64,000 nucleotides of DNA from Acinetobacter sichuanensis (lineage in GTDB: Bacteria > Pseudomonadota > Gammaproteobacteria > Pseudomonadales > Moraxellaceae): positions 106,096-170,095 of the forward strand of contig NZ_PYIX02000005.1 of the NCBI RefSeq assembly GCF_003024515.2. Reading direction: 5' to 3'. Under the pieces are notes generated by a model that did no database searches, was not told the DNA's origin, and saw only the letters and a program-made list of their open reading frames with translations. Within the stretch, counting starts at the first letter, position 1; each line of letters begins with the position of its first letter. Positions 28,148 through 37,304 of this stretch are shown piece by piece. The position numbers were made by a program, and so were the translations under genes.

Positions 28148-29506
28148 ATGAAGCGTTTGAATAATAAATTTCTAGTTATTTTATTGGCTGTTTCAGTAAA
28201 TTCACAAGCAGGAATTTTTGGAAATTATGAGGATGAGGGCTCAGCATTTAGAAGTAGTTTAAATGCAACGATGCCAACAGCATTTGCAACGAATATTGAT
28301 AAAAAAATGGATTCAAAAGACGCTATTTTATATCATTTAGAAAAAGCACGTATTTTACAGGTCAATCAACAGTACGAAGAAAGTAGTCAGTTATATAAAA
28401 AAGCCTTTGAATTACTCGATAAACAAAACAATCGTGCTACTGTCAGCGCCTCTCGCTTAGGTTTTAAAGCGCTTTCAATGTTGAGTAATGATTCTATTGT
28501 TCCTTATCATGTACCACCTTATGAGCAGGTACTGGCTCATATTTCTCAGGCAAAAAATTATATTCAATTAAACAATGCCGAAGCTGCAAGTGTAGAAATG
28601 CGTGTTGCACAGCGTATTCAGCGTGAAATTGAAATTGAACATGAAAAAGAGCTACAAAAAAAGTCTGAAAAAGAAAAGGCTAAACAAGAAAATCCTCAAG
28701 CAGTTAATAATTTAGATGAAGCTTTTGCAGGTTTAGACCCAATTGCAGGACGTATTAAAAATACCTATCAAAATGCCTATGCGTTTTATATGGCTGCAAA
28801 TCTGTGGGAAGCTTTAGGTGAATATAATGATGCTTTGGTCGATTATAAAAAAGCCTATGAGCTACAAGCAGATAGTAATATTGCAAAAGATGTACAACGT
28901 CTAGATCGTATGACCAGTAAAAATAAAGATACTGTGCCTGTGGTTGTTTTTATTGAACAAGGAATTGTGCCGAAAAAAATTGAAAATAAACTGGCGATTC
29001 CTGTACCTAATGGCATTGTTAATATTGCTTTTGCGACTTATGAACCAAGTACATATACCATACCAAAAAGTTTAAATGTGCGTTTAGGTGATCGTACAAC
29101 TCAACAAAGTTTTGTACTCAATGACATTGGCGCATTGGCAGTCAAAGAATTAAAAGAACGCACTGTGGGTAATGTATCTGGTCAAATTGTTCGGGCGACT
29201 ACAAAATTTGTTGCTCAACAACAATTAGGACAGCATTTAGGCGCTTTAGGTCAACTTGCAGGTAACTTGATGAATGTCGCAACTGAACGTGCAGATCTAA
29301 GAGCATGGTCAACATTGCCAAGTAATACACAAATTGCACGTTTTGAAGTTAAACCTGGAACACATCATTTACAAATCTCTGGTAATGGTACTGTAAGTGA
29401 CACGATTCAGGTCAATGCGACAGCGAATCAAACCGTATTTGTTTATGTCAATGATGTCAATAATAAGATTTCAACTAGTGTTAGTGCGATTAACCATTCA
29501 TTTTAA
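28148..29506 (+). CDS. Periplasmic COG3014-type protein with TPR-like region
   Basis: About 452 residues. The chosen ATG (28148) starts a normal signal peptide (MKRLNNKFLVILLAVSVNSQA); an ATG 13 codons upstream would put a polar stretch before it. Residues 40-270 contain TPR-like helices (LEKARILQVNQQYEESSQLYKKAFEL; NLWEALGEYNDALVDYKKAYEL) with a charged coiled-coil insert (IEIEHEKELQKKSEKEKAKQ). The C-terminal part is beta-rich. It is the first gene of a four-gene cluster with YcfL, LpoB and a CsgG-like protein, a grouping also seen in other gammaproteobacteria, which suggests a role in outer-membrane-controlled envelope assembly. The function is unproven. Confidence 0.72.
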   Translation: MKRLNNKFLVILLAVSVNSQAGIFGNYEDEGSAFRSSLNATMPTAFATNIDKKMDSKDAILYHLEKARILQVNQQYEESSQLYKKAFELLDKQNNRATVSASRLGFKALSMLSNDSIVPYHVPPYEQVLAHISQAKNYIQLNNAEAASVEMRVAQRIQREIEIEHEKELQKKSEKEKAKQENPQAVNNLDEAFAGLDPIAGRIKNTYQNAYAFYMAANLWEALGEYNDALVDYKKAYELQADSNIAKDVQRLDRMTSKNKDTVPVVVFIEQGIVPKKIENKLAIPVPNGIVNIAFATYEPSTYTIPKSLNVRLGDRTTQQSFVLNDIGALAVKELKERTVGNVSGQIVRATTKFVAQQQLGQHLGALGQLAGNLMNVATERADLRAWSTLPSNTQIARFEVKPGTHHLQISGNGTVSDTIQVNATANQTVFVYVNDVNNKISTSVSAINHSF

Positions 29507-29521
29507 AAACTGAGAAAATAT

Positions 29522-29926
29522 ATGAAAACAGCTTTGAAACTTGTTTTTGCAAGCATGCTCACTGCAACAATGATAGGGTGTACAGCACCTAACTCGCTTT
29601 CGACGCAAACTGCTGCGGATGGTAGTTATAGTGTAAAAACAATCAGTAATAACCCGATATTAAGCACTAAAGTTGGTGTTGATCGTATCAACATGGTTTA
29701 TGTGGGCGACTTAAAAAAAGTATCACTTGCTATTAAAGATCGTTGGTTTGTCAGTCGCTCTTTTGAGTACAAAATTGTTTGGGTTGACGCACAAGGCATG
29801 GAAATTAATCCAGAAGGGTCACGTTGGAAACCGATTCAACTCACAGGGCGTGAAGTCAAAACAGTGCAATCTGTTGCACCAAACCCATCTGCTGTCGATA
29901 TTGTTGTTTATTTAAAAAATGATTAA
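29522..29926 (+). CDS. ycfL: YcfL-family lipoprotein (DUF1425)
   Basis: 134 residues. The lipoprotein signal has the lipobox MIGC (cysteine near residue 20) followed by TAPNS, so outer-membrane sorting is likely. The body matches the YcfL/DUF1425 pattern (LKKVSLAIKDRWFVSRSFEYKIVWVDAQGMEI). In E. coli ycfL lies directly before lpoB; the same order holds here with a short overlap-like junction. The role is unknown, but the conserved neighbour suggests a link to PBP1b activation. Confidence 0.85.
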   Translation: MKTALKLVFASMLTATMIGCTAPNSLSTQTAADGSYSVKTISNNPILSTKVGVDRINMVYVGDLKKVSLAIKDRWFVSRSFEYKIVWVDAQGMEINPEGSRWKPIQLTGREVKTVQSVAPNPSAVDIVVYLKND

Positions 29927-29942
29927 AAAGGGTAAAAAATTC

Positions 29943-30539
29943 ATGAAAATGAAATTCGTTGTTGCTTCACTTTTTGCAGCTTCTGTTTTAACAGGTTGTG
30001 CGAGTACAAATGTTAGTTATGGCGATGCGCAAGCCGTTGAGTCTTTAACAAAAGACTTTGGTTCAACTGATTTGCAAATGATTGCAGATAAGATGGTTGA
30101 CGATATGTTGACTTTCCCTGTTGTTGTACAATTGACACAAAATCGTCGTCCAGTCATGTTTGTTGAACGTATTCGTAATAAAACTCAAGAACATATTGAT
30201 ACCGAATCAATCACAGATACAATTCAAAATAAATTAATTAATTCAGGTAAATTCCGTTTTGTTGATATGACTTCTGCAAATGCGATGGCAGAACAATTGG
30301 CATATCAAAAAAATAGCGGTTTGGTGAACCAAGCAACTTCTGTGAAAGCAGGTGGTCATATTGGTGCTGAATATATGCTGAATGGTAACTTATCAAGCAT
30401 CGTGAAAAACGCTGGCAATAAGAGTGATGTGTACTATAAATTCACTTTAAAACTACAAAATGTTCAAACAGGTATTGTGGAATGGACGAGTGAAAAAGAA
30501 ATTCGTAAATCGTCTAAACGCTCTGCTTTTGGTTTGTAA
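29943..30539 (+). CDS. lpoB: Penicillin-binding protein activator LpoB
   Basis: An outer-membrane lipoprotein of 198 residues that reaches through the periplasm to stimulate PBP1b. The ATG at 29943 is followed by a lipoprotein signal with lipobox LTGC (cysteine near residue 20). The globular domain contains FPVVVQLTQNRRPVMFVERIRNKTQEHIDT and KFRFVDM, with ADYLL-like GAEYMLNGNLSSIV, as in the LpoB/CsgG-like fold. A proline-rich linker like that of E. coli LpoB is absent, so reach may be shorter. It follows ycfL. Confidence 0.85.
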   Translation: MKMKFVVASLFAASVLTGCASTNVSYGDAQAVESLTKDFGSTDLQMIADKMVDDMLTFPVVVQLTQNRRPVMFVERIRNKTQEHIDTESITDTIQNKLINSGKFRFVDMTSANAMAEQLAYQKNSGLVNQATSVKAGGHIGAEYMLNGNLSSIVKNAGNKSDVYYKFTLKLQNVQTGIVEWTSEKEIRKSSKRSAFGL

Positions 30540-30587
30540 TTTACTCAAAGTGCAACTGTAATTGGGCAGTTGCATGAGATCACGAGA

Positions 30588-31577
30588 ATGATGAAAAAAA
30601 TTATATTTTCTGCATTATTTGCAGCATGCTTGAGTTCTTCGGCATTTGCAGCATTAAAAGAAGTTGTCAAAGAGGCTTCAGGCAGTGGAGCAACACAACA
30701 TCAAGCTATTTCTGAGGCATTACTTGTGGCTGTACAATCTGTGAATGGTGCAACAGTTTCTCCACGTGCTGATCTTGAAGAAACAGTGAATATGTCGATG
30801 AATGGCAATAACTGGAACTATTCAGGCAAAGTTTCACCTGTGTTTGGTGTAGACAGCGTAGGTTCTGGTTCTGTTACAAAATTTCAAGTTTTAAGTGTAA
30901 GTGGTTCTAAAAATAATTATCGTGCACGTGTCCGTGCGCATGTTGTGCAATATCAATCTACAGTACAAGATCAACATTTAAGACGTATTGCTGTATTGCC
31001 TTTTCAGTTTTATGAAAAAAATAATCGCTCCGCACAGGCAGATTCTGCAGGTGAGTTTAGTGAAGAACTTGCAGATGCTTTAGGAAATTATATTGCTCAA
31101 TCTGGACAGTTAAGTTTATTAGATCGTCATTATATTGATGAAATGCAATATGAAAATGCATTTTTACAATGGGATGGTGCACCGCATGAAATGGCACGTA
31201 TTGGGCAAAAAGTAGGTGCAGACTATTTGTTAGTTGGACGAATCAATGATCTTTCTGCTGCAAACTCACAGCAAATGTACGGTTTAAATCAAGGTTCTGA
31301 ACAAGTTCGTTTAACATGGCGTGTGATTGAAGCGAATAGTAGTAAAGTTGTGGCTTCAGGAACATTTAACCGAGCATTACCTAAAAACTCAGTACAGAAT
31401 ATTTTAAACAATACTTTAAATGACAGTAGCGCAGAAACATTAGCACAAAATTTAAGTCAGGAAATTTTGGTGGGCTTAAAATTGCAACCCAATACATCTT
31501 ATGGCAATCAGAGTGCAACCTTTACACCAACATATGACATGACACCAGGTTCAAGTGAGCAGCCAATTAAATGGTAG
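30588..31577 (+). CDS. Periplasmic CsgG/FlgT-like protein, last gene of the LpoB cluster
   Basis: About 329 residues with a signal peptide ending in SSSAFA (near residue 21). Residues 25-60 (SGSGATQHQAISEALLVAVQSVNG) resemble the FlgT N-terminal domain, which occurs in proteins with repeated biosynthetic-type modules. The following part has a CsgG/TolB-like fold: RRIAVLPFQF, LADALGNYIAQSGQLSLLDR, QKVGADYLLVGRIND. It ends before a bidirectional terminator. No flagella are encoded here; the likely role is in an envelope complex with LpoB, YcfL and the COG3014 protein. Two consecutive ATGs open the gene; the exact start is uncertain by one codon. Confidence 0.7.
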   Translation: MMKKIIFSALFAACLSSSAFAALKEVVKEASGSGATQHQAISEALLVAVQSVNGATVSPRADLEETVNMSMNGNNWNYSGKVSPVFGVDSVGSGSVTKFQVLSVSGSKNNYRARVRAHVVQYQSTVQDQHLRRIAVLPFQFYEKNNRSAQADSAGEFSEELADALGNYIAQSGQLSLLDRHYIDEMQYENAFLQWDGAPHEMARIGQKVGADYLLVGRINDLSAANSQQMYGLNQGSEQVRLTWRVIEANSSKVVASGTFNRALPKNSVQNILNNTLNDSSAETLAQNLSQEILVGLKLQPNTSYGNQSATFTPTYDMTPGSSEQPIKW

Positions 31578-31608
31578 TTTTACTCATTCATCATGTACAT
31601 TTAAGTAT

Positions 31609-31640
31609 AAAAAACCAGTGAATTATTCACTGGTTTTTTA
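31609..31640. terminator. Bidirectional terminator between the LpoB cluster and recN
   Basis: The stem AAAACCAGTGA/TCACTGGTTTT has a five-base loop and a T run on both strands; the genes on both sides converge. Confidence 0.9.
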
Positions 31641-31664
31641 TTTATTTACAGGGCTATACATGGA

Positions 31665-33326
31665 TTAGCTATGTTGAAACTTAAGCTGACGTAATTGTTT
31701 GGCATGCTGCAAAGTCGTTTCATTAATTTCTACACCACCCGTCATACGAGCTAGTTCTAAAACTAATTGTTCTTCTTCAAGTTCAATGATCGTACTGCTT
31801 GCAGGGTCTGTCTGAAGCTTTTTGACTAATAAATGTTGATCAGACTGAGCTGCAACTTGAGCTTGATGGGTAATACATAAAATTTGTACATGCTGCCCTA
31901 AACTCGCCAACAAACGCCCAACAATTTCAGCTGTTCCACCACTGATTCCAACATCAATTTCATCAAATACTAAAACTTCAGATTCGGTTTTTTCAGCATT
32001 CATGACTTGCATAATCAAGGCGATACGAGATAGTTCACCTCCAGATGCGACACGTGCTAAAGGTTGTGCGGGTATACCTTTATTTGCTGTAAAAAGTAAC
32101 TGAATAAAGCTTAAGCCTTCAGCCGATGCTTGTTCAAGCGGATCAAAACGGAACTCAAAATAAGCTTCTGGTAATGCCAATTGTTTAACTTGTTCTGTTA
32201 ATTGTTTTGCCAGTGGTGGTGCTGCTTCACGACGAATTTGGTCAAGATGTTGGGCTTTATTTAAAAAATCTTGCTGTGATAATTCCACTTGCTCCGCTAA
32301 AGTTTCGGGGTCTTCAAGTTGATGTAATTTTTGTAACTCTTGTTGCCATTCGTCAAATTCGATTTTGAGTAACTCAGGTTGAGTACGATATTTGCGTGCT
32401 AAACGATGGAAAATTTCCAATTGAGCATTTAGTTGCTCCATACGTTCAGGGTCAAAACTTTGACGATCAATAAATTGACGTAAATTTGCTGTGGCATCTT
32501 CAAGTTCACTTTGCGCATTTAACATCGAATTATAAATTTCAGAGAGTTGTTCACTGCGTCCTGCATGCGATTCAATACGACGCAATAAAGACGATAATTC
32601 TTGCGTAATATTTTGTTCAGAGTCATCCAAAACATTTAAGCTATAACTACAGTCTTGCATAATATGCTCATGATGACTCAGACGATCAAATTCTTGCTCA
32701 ATCTCTTTATAATCAATAGAAATGACTTCTTCGAGTTCTTCAAGTTGCCGCTCTAAAGTTTCAATGCGTTGTAAGCGTGTGGCTTGGGCATCTAAAGCAG
32801 CCTGATGCATTTTAATGTTTTTTTGCCAAATGCTATAGGCATCTCGCACCGCTTGAGCAGGTAGATGAAAGTCGCTATAACGGTCAAGCCAATGTTTAGG
32901 ATAAGGCGGTTCTAACAGTTGTTGCTGACTATGCTGACTATAAAGCTGGACTAATAAGCGTCCAATTTCTTTTAGTTCAGACAAGCTGCTTGGGCGACCA
33001 TTAATCCATGCTTTGCTACGACCTGTCGCAAAAATCACACGACGTAGATGAATTTCACCAGATTCGTCATCAAGTTCATGTGTTTTGAGCCAGAGCGCTT
33101 CAGGGCTGTCAGCTTGGTAACTAAAAATAGCAGTAACATCTGATTTTTCAGTACCATAGCGTACATAATTGGTGTCAGTGCGTTCTCCTAAGCATGCTGA
33201 TAATGCATCTAAAAGTAACGATTTACCAGCACCAGTTTCACCTGTTAAAACATTAAAACCTTGTTCGATATCAATCGCAAGGTGATCTGCCAGAGCAAAG
33301 TTAAGTAGATTTAAATGTGTCAGCAT
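31665..33326 (-). CDS. recN: DNA repair protein RecN
   Basis: An SMC-like ATPase of 553 residues used in double-strand break repair. Walker A GETGAGKS lies near residue 32; long central coiled-coil arms follow (rich in Glu, Gln and Leu, about residues 150-380); the C-terminal signature VASGGELSRIALIMQV and Walker B VLVFDEIDVGISGGTAE complete the head. The ATG at 33326 begins MLTHLNLLNF, the usual start; an in-frame TTG four codons upstream is not needed. SOS control cannot be confirmed: no clear LexA box was noticed, as expected for Acinetobacter. Confidence 0.94.
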   Translation of the reverse strand: MLTHLNLLNFALADHLAIDIEQGFNVLTGETGAGKSLLLDALSACLGERTDTNYVRYGTEKSDVTAIFSYQADSPEALWLKTHELDDESGEIHLRRVIFATGRSKAWINGRPSSLSELKEIGRLLVQLYSQHSQQQLLEPPYPKHWLDRYSDFHLPAQAVRDAYSIWQKNIKMHQAALDAQATRLQRIETLERQLEELEEVISIDYKEIEQEFDRLSHHEHIMQDCSYSLNVLDDSEQNITQELSSLLRRIESHAGRSEQLSEIYNSMLNAQSELEDATANLRQFIDRQSFDPERMEQLNAQLEIFHRLARKYRTQPELLKIEFDEWQQELQKLHQLEDPETLAEQVELSQQDFLNKAQHLDQIRREAAPPLAKQLTEQVKQLALPEAYFEFRFDPLEQASAEGLSFIQLLFTANKGIPAQPLARVASGGELSRIALIMQVMNAEKTESEVLVFDEIDVGISGGTAEIVGRLLASLGQHVQILCITHQAQVAAQSDQHLLVKKLQTDPASSTIIELEEEQLVLELARMTGGVEINETTLQHAKQLRQLKFQHS

Positions 33327-33598
33327 ACACGCATCCAAGCTGCGGAAAGTTCGGTTCTAAGATAGTCAAATTTTGTTTTAGTCACAAGTCAGAACAAATT
33401 CTAAAGGGTGATGAATTTTAGATATTTTAGCTTAATTTAAAAGAAAAAATAATGATCTGACTGATAATTTCATTTTCTGTAAAATAGCACATTTTTACTT
33501 CATTTATTTTGCTTAAACAATAGATTGATTAGTTTGACCAGTACAATTAAACTAGCGCAACGACTATAAATTTTAGTGTGCATTATCTGGAGATACGC

Positions 33599-33922
33599 AT
33601 GCCTACTCAGTTTGATCATGTATCAGTGATAAAAAAATCAAACGTTTATTTTGGTGGTTTATGTATTAGCCACACAGTACAGTTTGAAGACGGAACGAAA
33701 AAAACTTTAGGGGTAATTTTACCAACTGAAGAAGCGCTTACCTTTGAAACTCATGTGCCTGAGCGTATGGAGATTATTTCAGGTGAATGCCGTGTCAAAA
33801 TCGCAGACAATGAAGAAAGCGAGCTTTTCCGTGCTGGACAATCATTTTATGTACCAGGCAATAGCCGTTTTAAAATTGAGACAGATGATGTGCTCGATTA
33901 TGTTTGCCATTTAGAAGGCTAA
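33599..33922 (+). CDS. ppnP: Pyrimidine/purine nucleoside phosphorylase PpnP
   Basis: A cupin-fold enzyme of 107 residues that splits nucleosides with phosphate. The family stretches [26 protein letters not shown] and [16 protein letters not shown] and the PGNSRFKI turn are visible. The ATG at 33599 has CTGGAG seven bases upstream; the in-frame GTG further up is not used. It is a single gene followed by a strong terminator. Confidence 0.9.
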   Translation: MPTQFDHVSVIKKSNVYFGGLCISHTVQFEDGTKKTLGVILPTEEALTFETHVPERMEIISGECRVKIADNEESELFRAGQSFYVPGNSRFKIETDDVLDYVCHLEG

Positions 33923-33992
33923 ATTCAACAAAGTGCAATGCAGATAAGCAAGGCAATTTGAGCTTAAATCGGTTAAACTAGATATTCAATGA

Positions 33993-34029
33993 AATCCTGT
34001 AAAGTTGGCTTTGCAGGATTTTTCTTTTC
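33993..34029 (+). terminator. Terminator of ppnP
   Basis: A 12-base stem AATCCTGTAAAG/CTTTGCAGGATT (one G-T pair) has a four-base loop and a T-rich tail. It lies just upstream of the rlmB ribosome site. Confidence 0.9.
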
Positions 34030-34057
34030 TATTTTGATAAGTCACTTGAGGTCGTTC

Positions 34058-34810
34058 ATGGCGAAGCCCGAATATTATTATGGCGTGCATTCAGTTGAGT
34101 CATTATTGGAGTTAGAACCAGAACGTGTTTTAACTCTTTTTACTTTAAAAGGTCGAGAAGACCAACGCTTACAACATATTTTACAAATGGCTGAACCTTT
34201 TGGTATTAGTGTTCAAAAAGCCAGTCGTGATAGTTTGGAAAAGTTAGCAGGATTGCCATTTCATCAAGGTGTTGTGGCAGCAGTACGCCCACATCCAGTA
34301 TTGAATGAAAAAGATTTAGAGCAGTTGTTACAAGGTGAACAGCAACCGTTGTTGCTTGCTTTAGATCATATTACTGATCCGCATAATTTAGGTGCATGTA
34401 TTCGTACTGCGGCAGCGATGGGTGTTGCAGCCGTGATCGTGCCACGTGATCGTGCGGCAAGCTTGACACCAACAGCACGAAAAGTTGCGGCAGGTGGTGC
34501 TGAAAAAGTAAAATTTATTCAAGTCACCAATTTGGCACGTACTTTAGGGCAAATCAAACAAGAATTTAATGTTCGTGTTGTAGGTACGATGCTTGATGAA
34601 AAAGCCTTGCCTATTCAACAATTTGAATTTACAGGAACACCTGTTTGTGTCGTGATGGGAGCAGAGGATACAGGTTTGCGTCCTATTACACAGTCACAAT
34701 GTGATCAAACAGTTTATATTCCAATGTCAGGTAACTTACAGAGTTTAAATGTGAGTGTAGCGACAGGCATGGCGCTTTATGAGGCATGTCGTCAACGCCA
34801 AAGTCATTAA
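34058..34810 (+). CDS. rlmB: 23S rRNA (guanosine-2'-O)-methyltransferase RlmB
   Basis: A SPOUT-class knotted methyltransferase of 250 residues acting on G2251 of 23S rRNA. The N-terminal L30e-like domain begins KPEYYYGVHSVESLLE. The SPOUT motifs are LALDHITDPHNLGACIRTAAAMG, VVMGAEDTGLRP and IPMSGNLQSLNVSVATGMALYE. The start is set at the ATG at 34058, after TTGAGG; upstream codons lie in the ppnP terminator. Confidence 0.94.
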   Translation: MAKPEYYYGVHSVESLLELEPERVLTLFTLKGREDQRLQHILQMAEPFGISVQKASRDSLEKLAGLPFHQGVVAAVRPHPVLNEKDLEQLLQGEQQPLLLALDHITDPHNLGACIRTAAAMGVAAVIVPRDRAASLTPTARKVAAGGAEKVKFIQVTNLARTLGQIKQEFNVRVVGTMLDEKALPIQQFEFTGTPVCVVMGAEDTGLRPITQSQCDQTVYIPMSGNLQSLNVSVATGMALYEACRQRQSH

Positions 34811-34844
34811 TTTTACTATTTTTTAATTTTATCCGAGAAAGATC

Positions 34845-35765
34845 ATGATGACCTCCCGCACGCAAGGCTATGTTTTTGTAGCAATCACGATGTGTATATG
34901 GGGAGGTTTCACGATTACATCAAGGCTAAATGCACTTTGGCATATTAGCCCTTGGGATATTACAGCTTTACGTTTTTCTTTGGCATTTTGTATTTTAATG
35001 CCTATTTTGATTATCAAAAAAGACACCGCATTTTTGTGGAAGAAAGAGCCTTTTATCTTGGCAATGTTGGGTGGTGTGATTTACTGCTTAACTTCCTATA
35101 GCGCTTTTCATTATGTCCCTGCGGCACATGCAGCTATTTTTTTAAATGGCTGTATTCCCTTAACCACAGCGATAGCGGCATTCTTTTTGTTTCAGCAGCC
35201 TTTTGACCGCAATACATGGATTAGTCTTGTCATTATGATCAGTGCAGTGGTTTTAATGAGTGCGCTAATGTATCAAGAAACAGGGGTTGCTTTTGGTTTT
35301 GGTGATGGATTATTTTTTCTAAGTGCAATTTGGTGGGGCATTTTTACAGTTTTATTAAAGCAATGGAAATTGTCTGCATGGCACAGTATGGCAGGCGTCG
35401 CAATTTGGTCTGCGATTATTTACATTCCTATTTATTTATTGTTTTTACCGAAACATTTAGATCAAGCGAGTTTTTCTCATTTGGCGATTCAGACTATTTT
35501 TCATGGTATTTTTGTCGTTATTATTGCAACTTTAAGCTATGTAGAAGCGATTAAACGTTTGGGTGCATTTCAAACAGGAAGTATTGTGACACTGGCTCCT
35601 TTTATTGCTGCAATTATTGCTGTGCCATTGTTAAATGAGCCTTTAAGTTTGGCTATGTTGTGTGGTCTAGTTGGTATGGGAATTGGCGCACTACAACCTT
35701 GGCGTTGGCTGGGGCGTAAAGATACTTTACAAGTAAAATTAGATCAGCAAAAAAATGAACAATAG
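34845..35765 (+). CDS. EamA/DMT-superfamily transporter
   Basis: 306 residues with ten predicted membrane helices arranged as two EamA repeats (about 8-140 and 150-290); VPAAHAAIFLNGCIPLTTAI and LGAFQTGSIVTLAPFIAAII are the matching repeat cores. These are metabolite exporters or importers of unknown substrate. Two consecutive ATGs open the gene after GAGAAAG. It lies 34 bases after rlmB, with no functional link evident. Confidence 0.85.
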   Translation: MMTSRTQGYVFVAITMCIWGGFTITSRLNALWHISPWDITALRFSLAFCILMPILIIKKDTAFLWKKEPFILAMLGGVIYCLTSYSAFHYVPAAHAAIFLNGCIPLTTAIAAFFLFQQPFDRNTWISLVIMISAVVLMSALMYQETGVAFGFGDGLFFLSAIWWGIFTVLLKQWKLSAWHSMAGVAIWSAIIYIPIYLLFLPKHLDQASFSHLAIQTIFHGIFVVIIATLSYVEAIKRLGAFQTGSIVTLAPFIAAIIAVPLLNEPLSLAMLCGLVGMGIGALQPWRWLGRKDTLQVKLDQQKNEQ

Positions 35766-35822
35766 CGTTTAATTATCGTGAAAGTGATCATTAAAAGATG
35801 TTCACTTTTTCCTGATTTTTAA

Positions 35823-36428
35823 TTACTCAATGTGTTGTGCGAGTTTTAAATAGCTTTGGTGTAAAGGTTTTAGTTTTGCATACAAATGTTCTAGCTGCCC
35901 ATCATTCATTACAATATCATCTGCAATCGTATGCTTTTGTGTTCGAGGCATTTGTGCTTCAATAATTTTTTTAATCTGTTCAATATCTTGACCATCACGT
36001 TGTGACGCTCTTGCAATTTGTAACTCTTCTGTTGCATCAATCAATAATGTATGTTGAGTTAATTCATGTTGATTAGTTTCAAATAGCAGTGGAGATACTA
36101 AAATGACATAAGGGCTTGTTGCTGCTTTCAGTTGCTCAATGATTGAGTGTCGAATAGCAGGGTGTGTAATGGCTTCAAGCTGTTGGCGTGCTTGAGGGTC
36201 TTTGAAGATGTGGTCACGTAAGGCTCTACGGTTGAGTTCACCATTTTCGAGTAATACCCAAGTACCAAAAGTTTCAGCAATTTTTTGTAAGGCAGGTTCA
36301 CCTTGAGCAACAATTTCACGGGCAACAAGATCTGCATCAACGACTTGAATGCCTTGAGACTCAAACCATTGAGTTGCTGCTGTTTTTCCGCTACCAATAC
36401 CACCTGTTAAGCCCAAAATAAATGTCAT
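35823..36428 (-). CDS. coaE: Dephospho-CoA kinase
   Basis: Phosphorylates the 3'-hydroxyl of dephospho-CoA, the last step of coenzyme A synthesis. It has 201 residues. Walker A is GLTGGIGSGKTAA at the N-terminus; VDADLVAREIV, ITHPAIR and VLVSPLLFE follow. It is the last gene of the pilB-pilC-pilD-coaE run, 12 bases after pilD, the conserved order in Pseudomonas and Acinetobacter. Confidence 0.94.
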   Translation of the reverse strand: MTFILGLTGGIGSGKTAATQWFESQGIQVVDADLVAREIVAQGEPALQKIAETFGTWVLLENGELNRRALRDHIFKDPQARQQLEAITHPAIRHSIIEQLKAATSPYVILVSPLLFETNQHELTQHTLLIDATEELQIARASQRDGQDIEQIKKIIEAQMPRTQKHTIADDIVMNDGQLEHLYAKLKPLHQSYLKLAQHIE

Positions 36429-36440
36429 TATTAAATCCTG

Positions 36441-37304
36441 TTATGATTGACCGAGGTAAATTTTCATAATTTGTTCGCCCCATAAAAAAGCAATCCAACC
36501 TGCAATAGCAATGTAAGGACCAAAAGCGAAAGGCTGATTTTCTTTGCGAACTTTGAGTAAAATAATACCAATGATTGCACCAACTAAGGAAGACAATAAA
36601 ACAATGAGTGGGAGCATGAGAGGACCCATCCATGCGCCTAGAGCAGCGAGTAATTTGAAATCACCATAGCCCATGCCTTCTTTACCAGTAATGATTTTAA
36701 AGAGATAGTAAACGATCCATAAGCATAAAAAGCCAATGATATATCCCCAAATCGCAGAATTTGCTGAGGTATAAATTGCGAAACTGTTAATACCTAAGCC
36801 AAGTGCTGCAAGAGGTAAGGTAAAACGATCAGGCAATAGTTGAGTGTCAAAATCAATAAAGGTTAAAGCAATAAGTACCCAAGTCAGTATAAGACCAAAC
36901 AACATAGCAAGTGTAGGTCCATAAACTGCAACGACAATTAAAGAACATGCAGCAGTCAATAACTCAATAAATGGGTAGCGAAAACTGATTGGGTTTTGGC
37001 AATTACCACATTTACCTTTTAGAAATAACCAACTTATAACAGGAATATTTTGATACCAATGGATTGGTGATTTACATTTTGGGCAAGTAGAAGCAGGTGT
37101 ACTTAATGTTAATTTACTTTGATCAATGATCGGTTGTTCAGGATGAAGCAAAAATTGACATTCTTGATGCCACTCTTGCTCCATCATTTTGGGTGTTCTA
37201 TAAATGACAACATTTAAAAAACTACCAATACATAAACCGAGTAGACCAATAGCAATATAAAGGGCACTCGGTGTTGAAATAAAATAGTTAAGTATTTCGG
37301 TCAT
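36441..37304 (-). CDS. pilD: Prepilin peptidase/N-methyltransferase PilD
   Basis: An inner-membrane aspartic protease that cleaves type IV prepilins and N-methylates the new N-terminus. It has 287 residues. The four-cysteine cytoplasmic zinc site is CPKC...CGNC (about residues 74-100). The catalytic aspartates are in FIDFDTQLLPD and GMGYGDFKLLAALGAW (GxGD motif). About eight membrane helices are present. Its substrates in this window are PilA, FimU, PilV, PilW and PilX. It shares one base with the pilC stop. Confidence 0.96.
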   Translation of the reverse strand: MTEILNYFISTPSALYIAIGLLGLCIGSFLNVVIYRTPKMMEQEWHQECQFLLHPEQPIIDQSKLTLSTPASTCPKCKSPIHWYQNIPVISWLFLKGKCGNCQNPISFRYPFIELLTAACSLIVVAVYGPTLAMLFGLILTWVLIALTFIDFDTQLLPDRFTLPLAALGLGINSFAIYTSANSAIWGYIIGFLCLWIVYYLFKIITGKEGMGYGDFKLLAALGAWMGPLMLPLIVLLSSLVGAIIGIILLKVRKENQPFAFGPYIAIAGWIAFLWGEQIMKIYLGQS

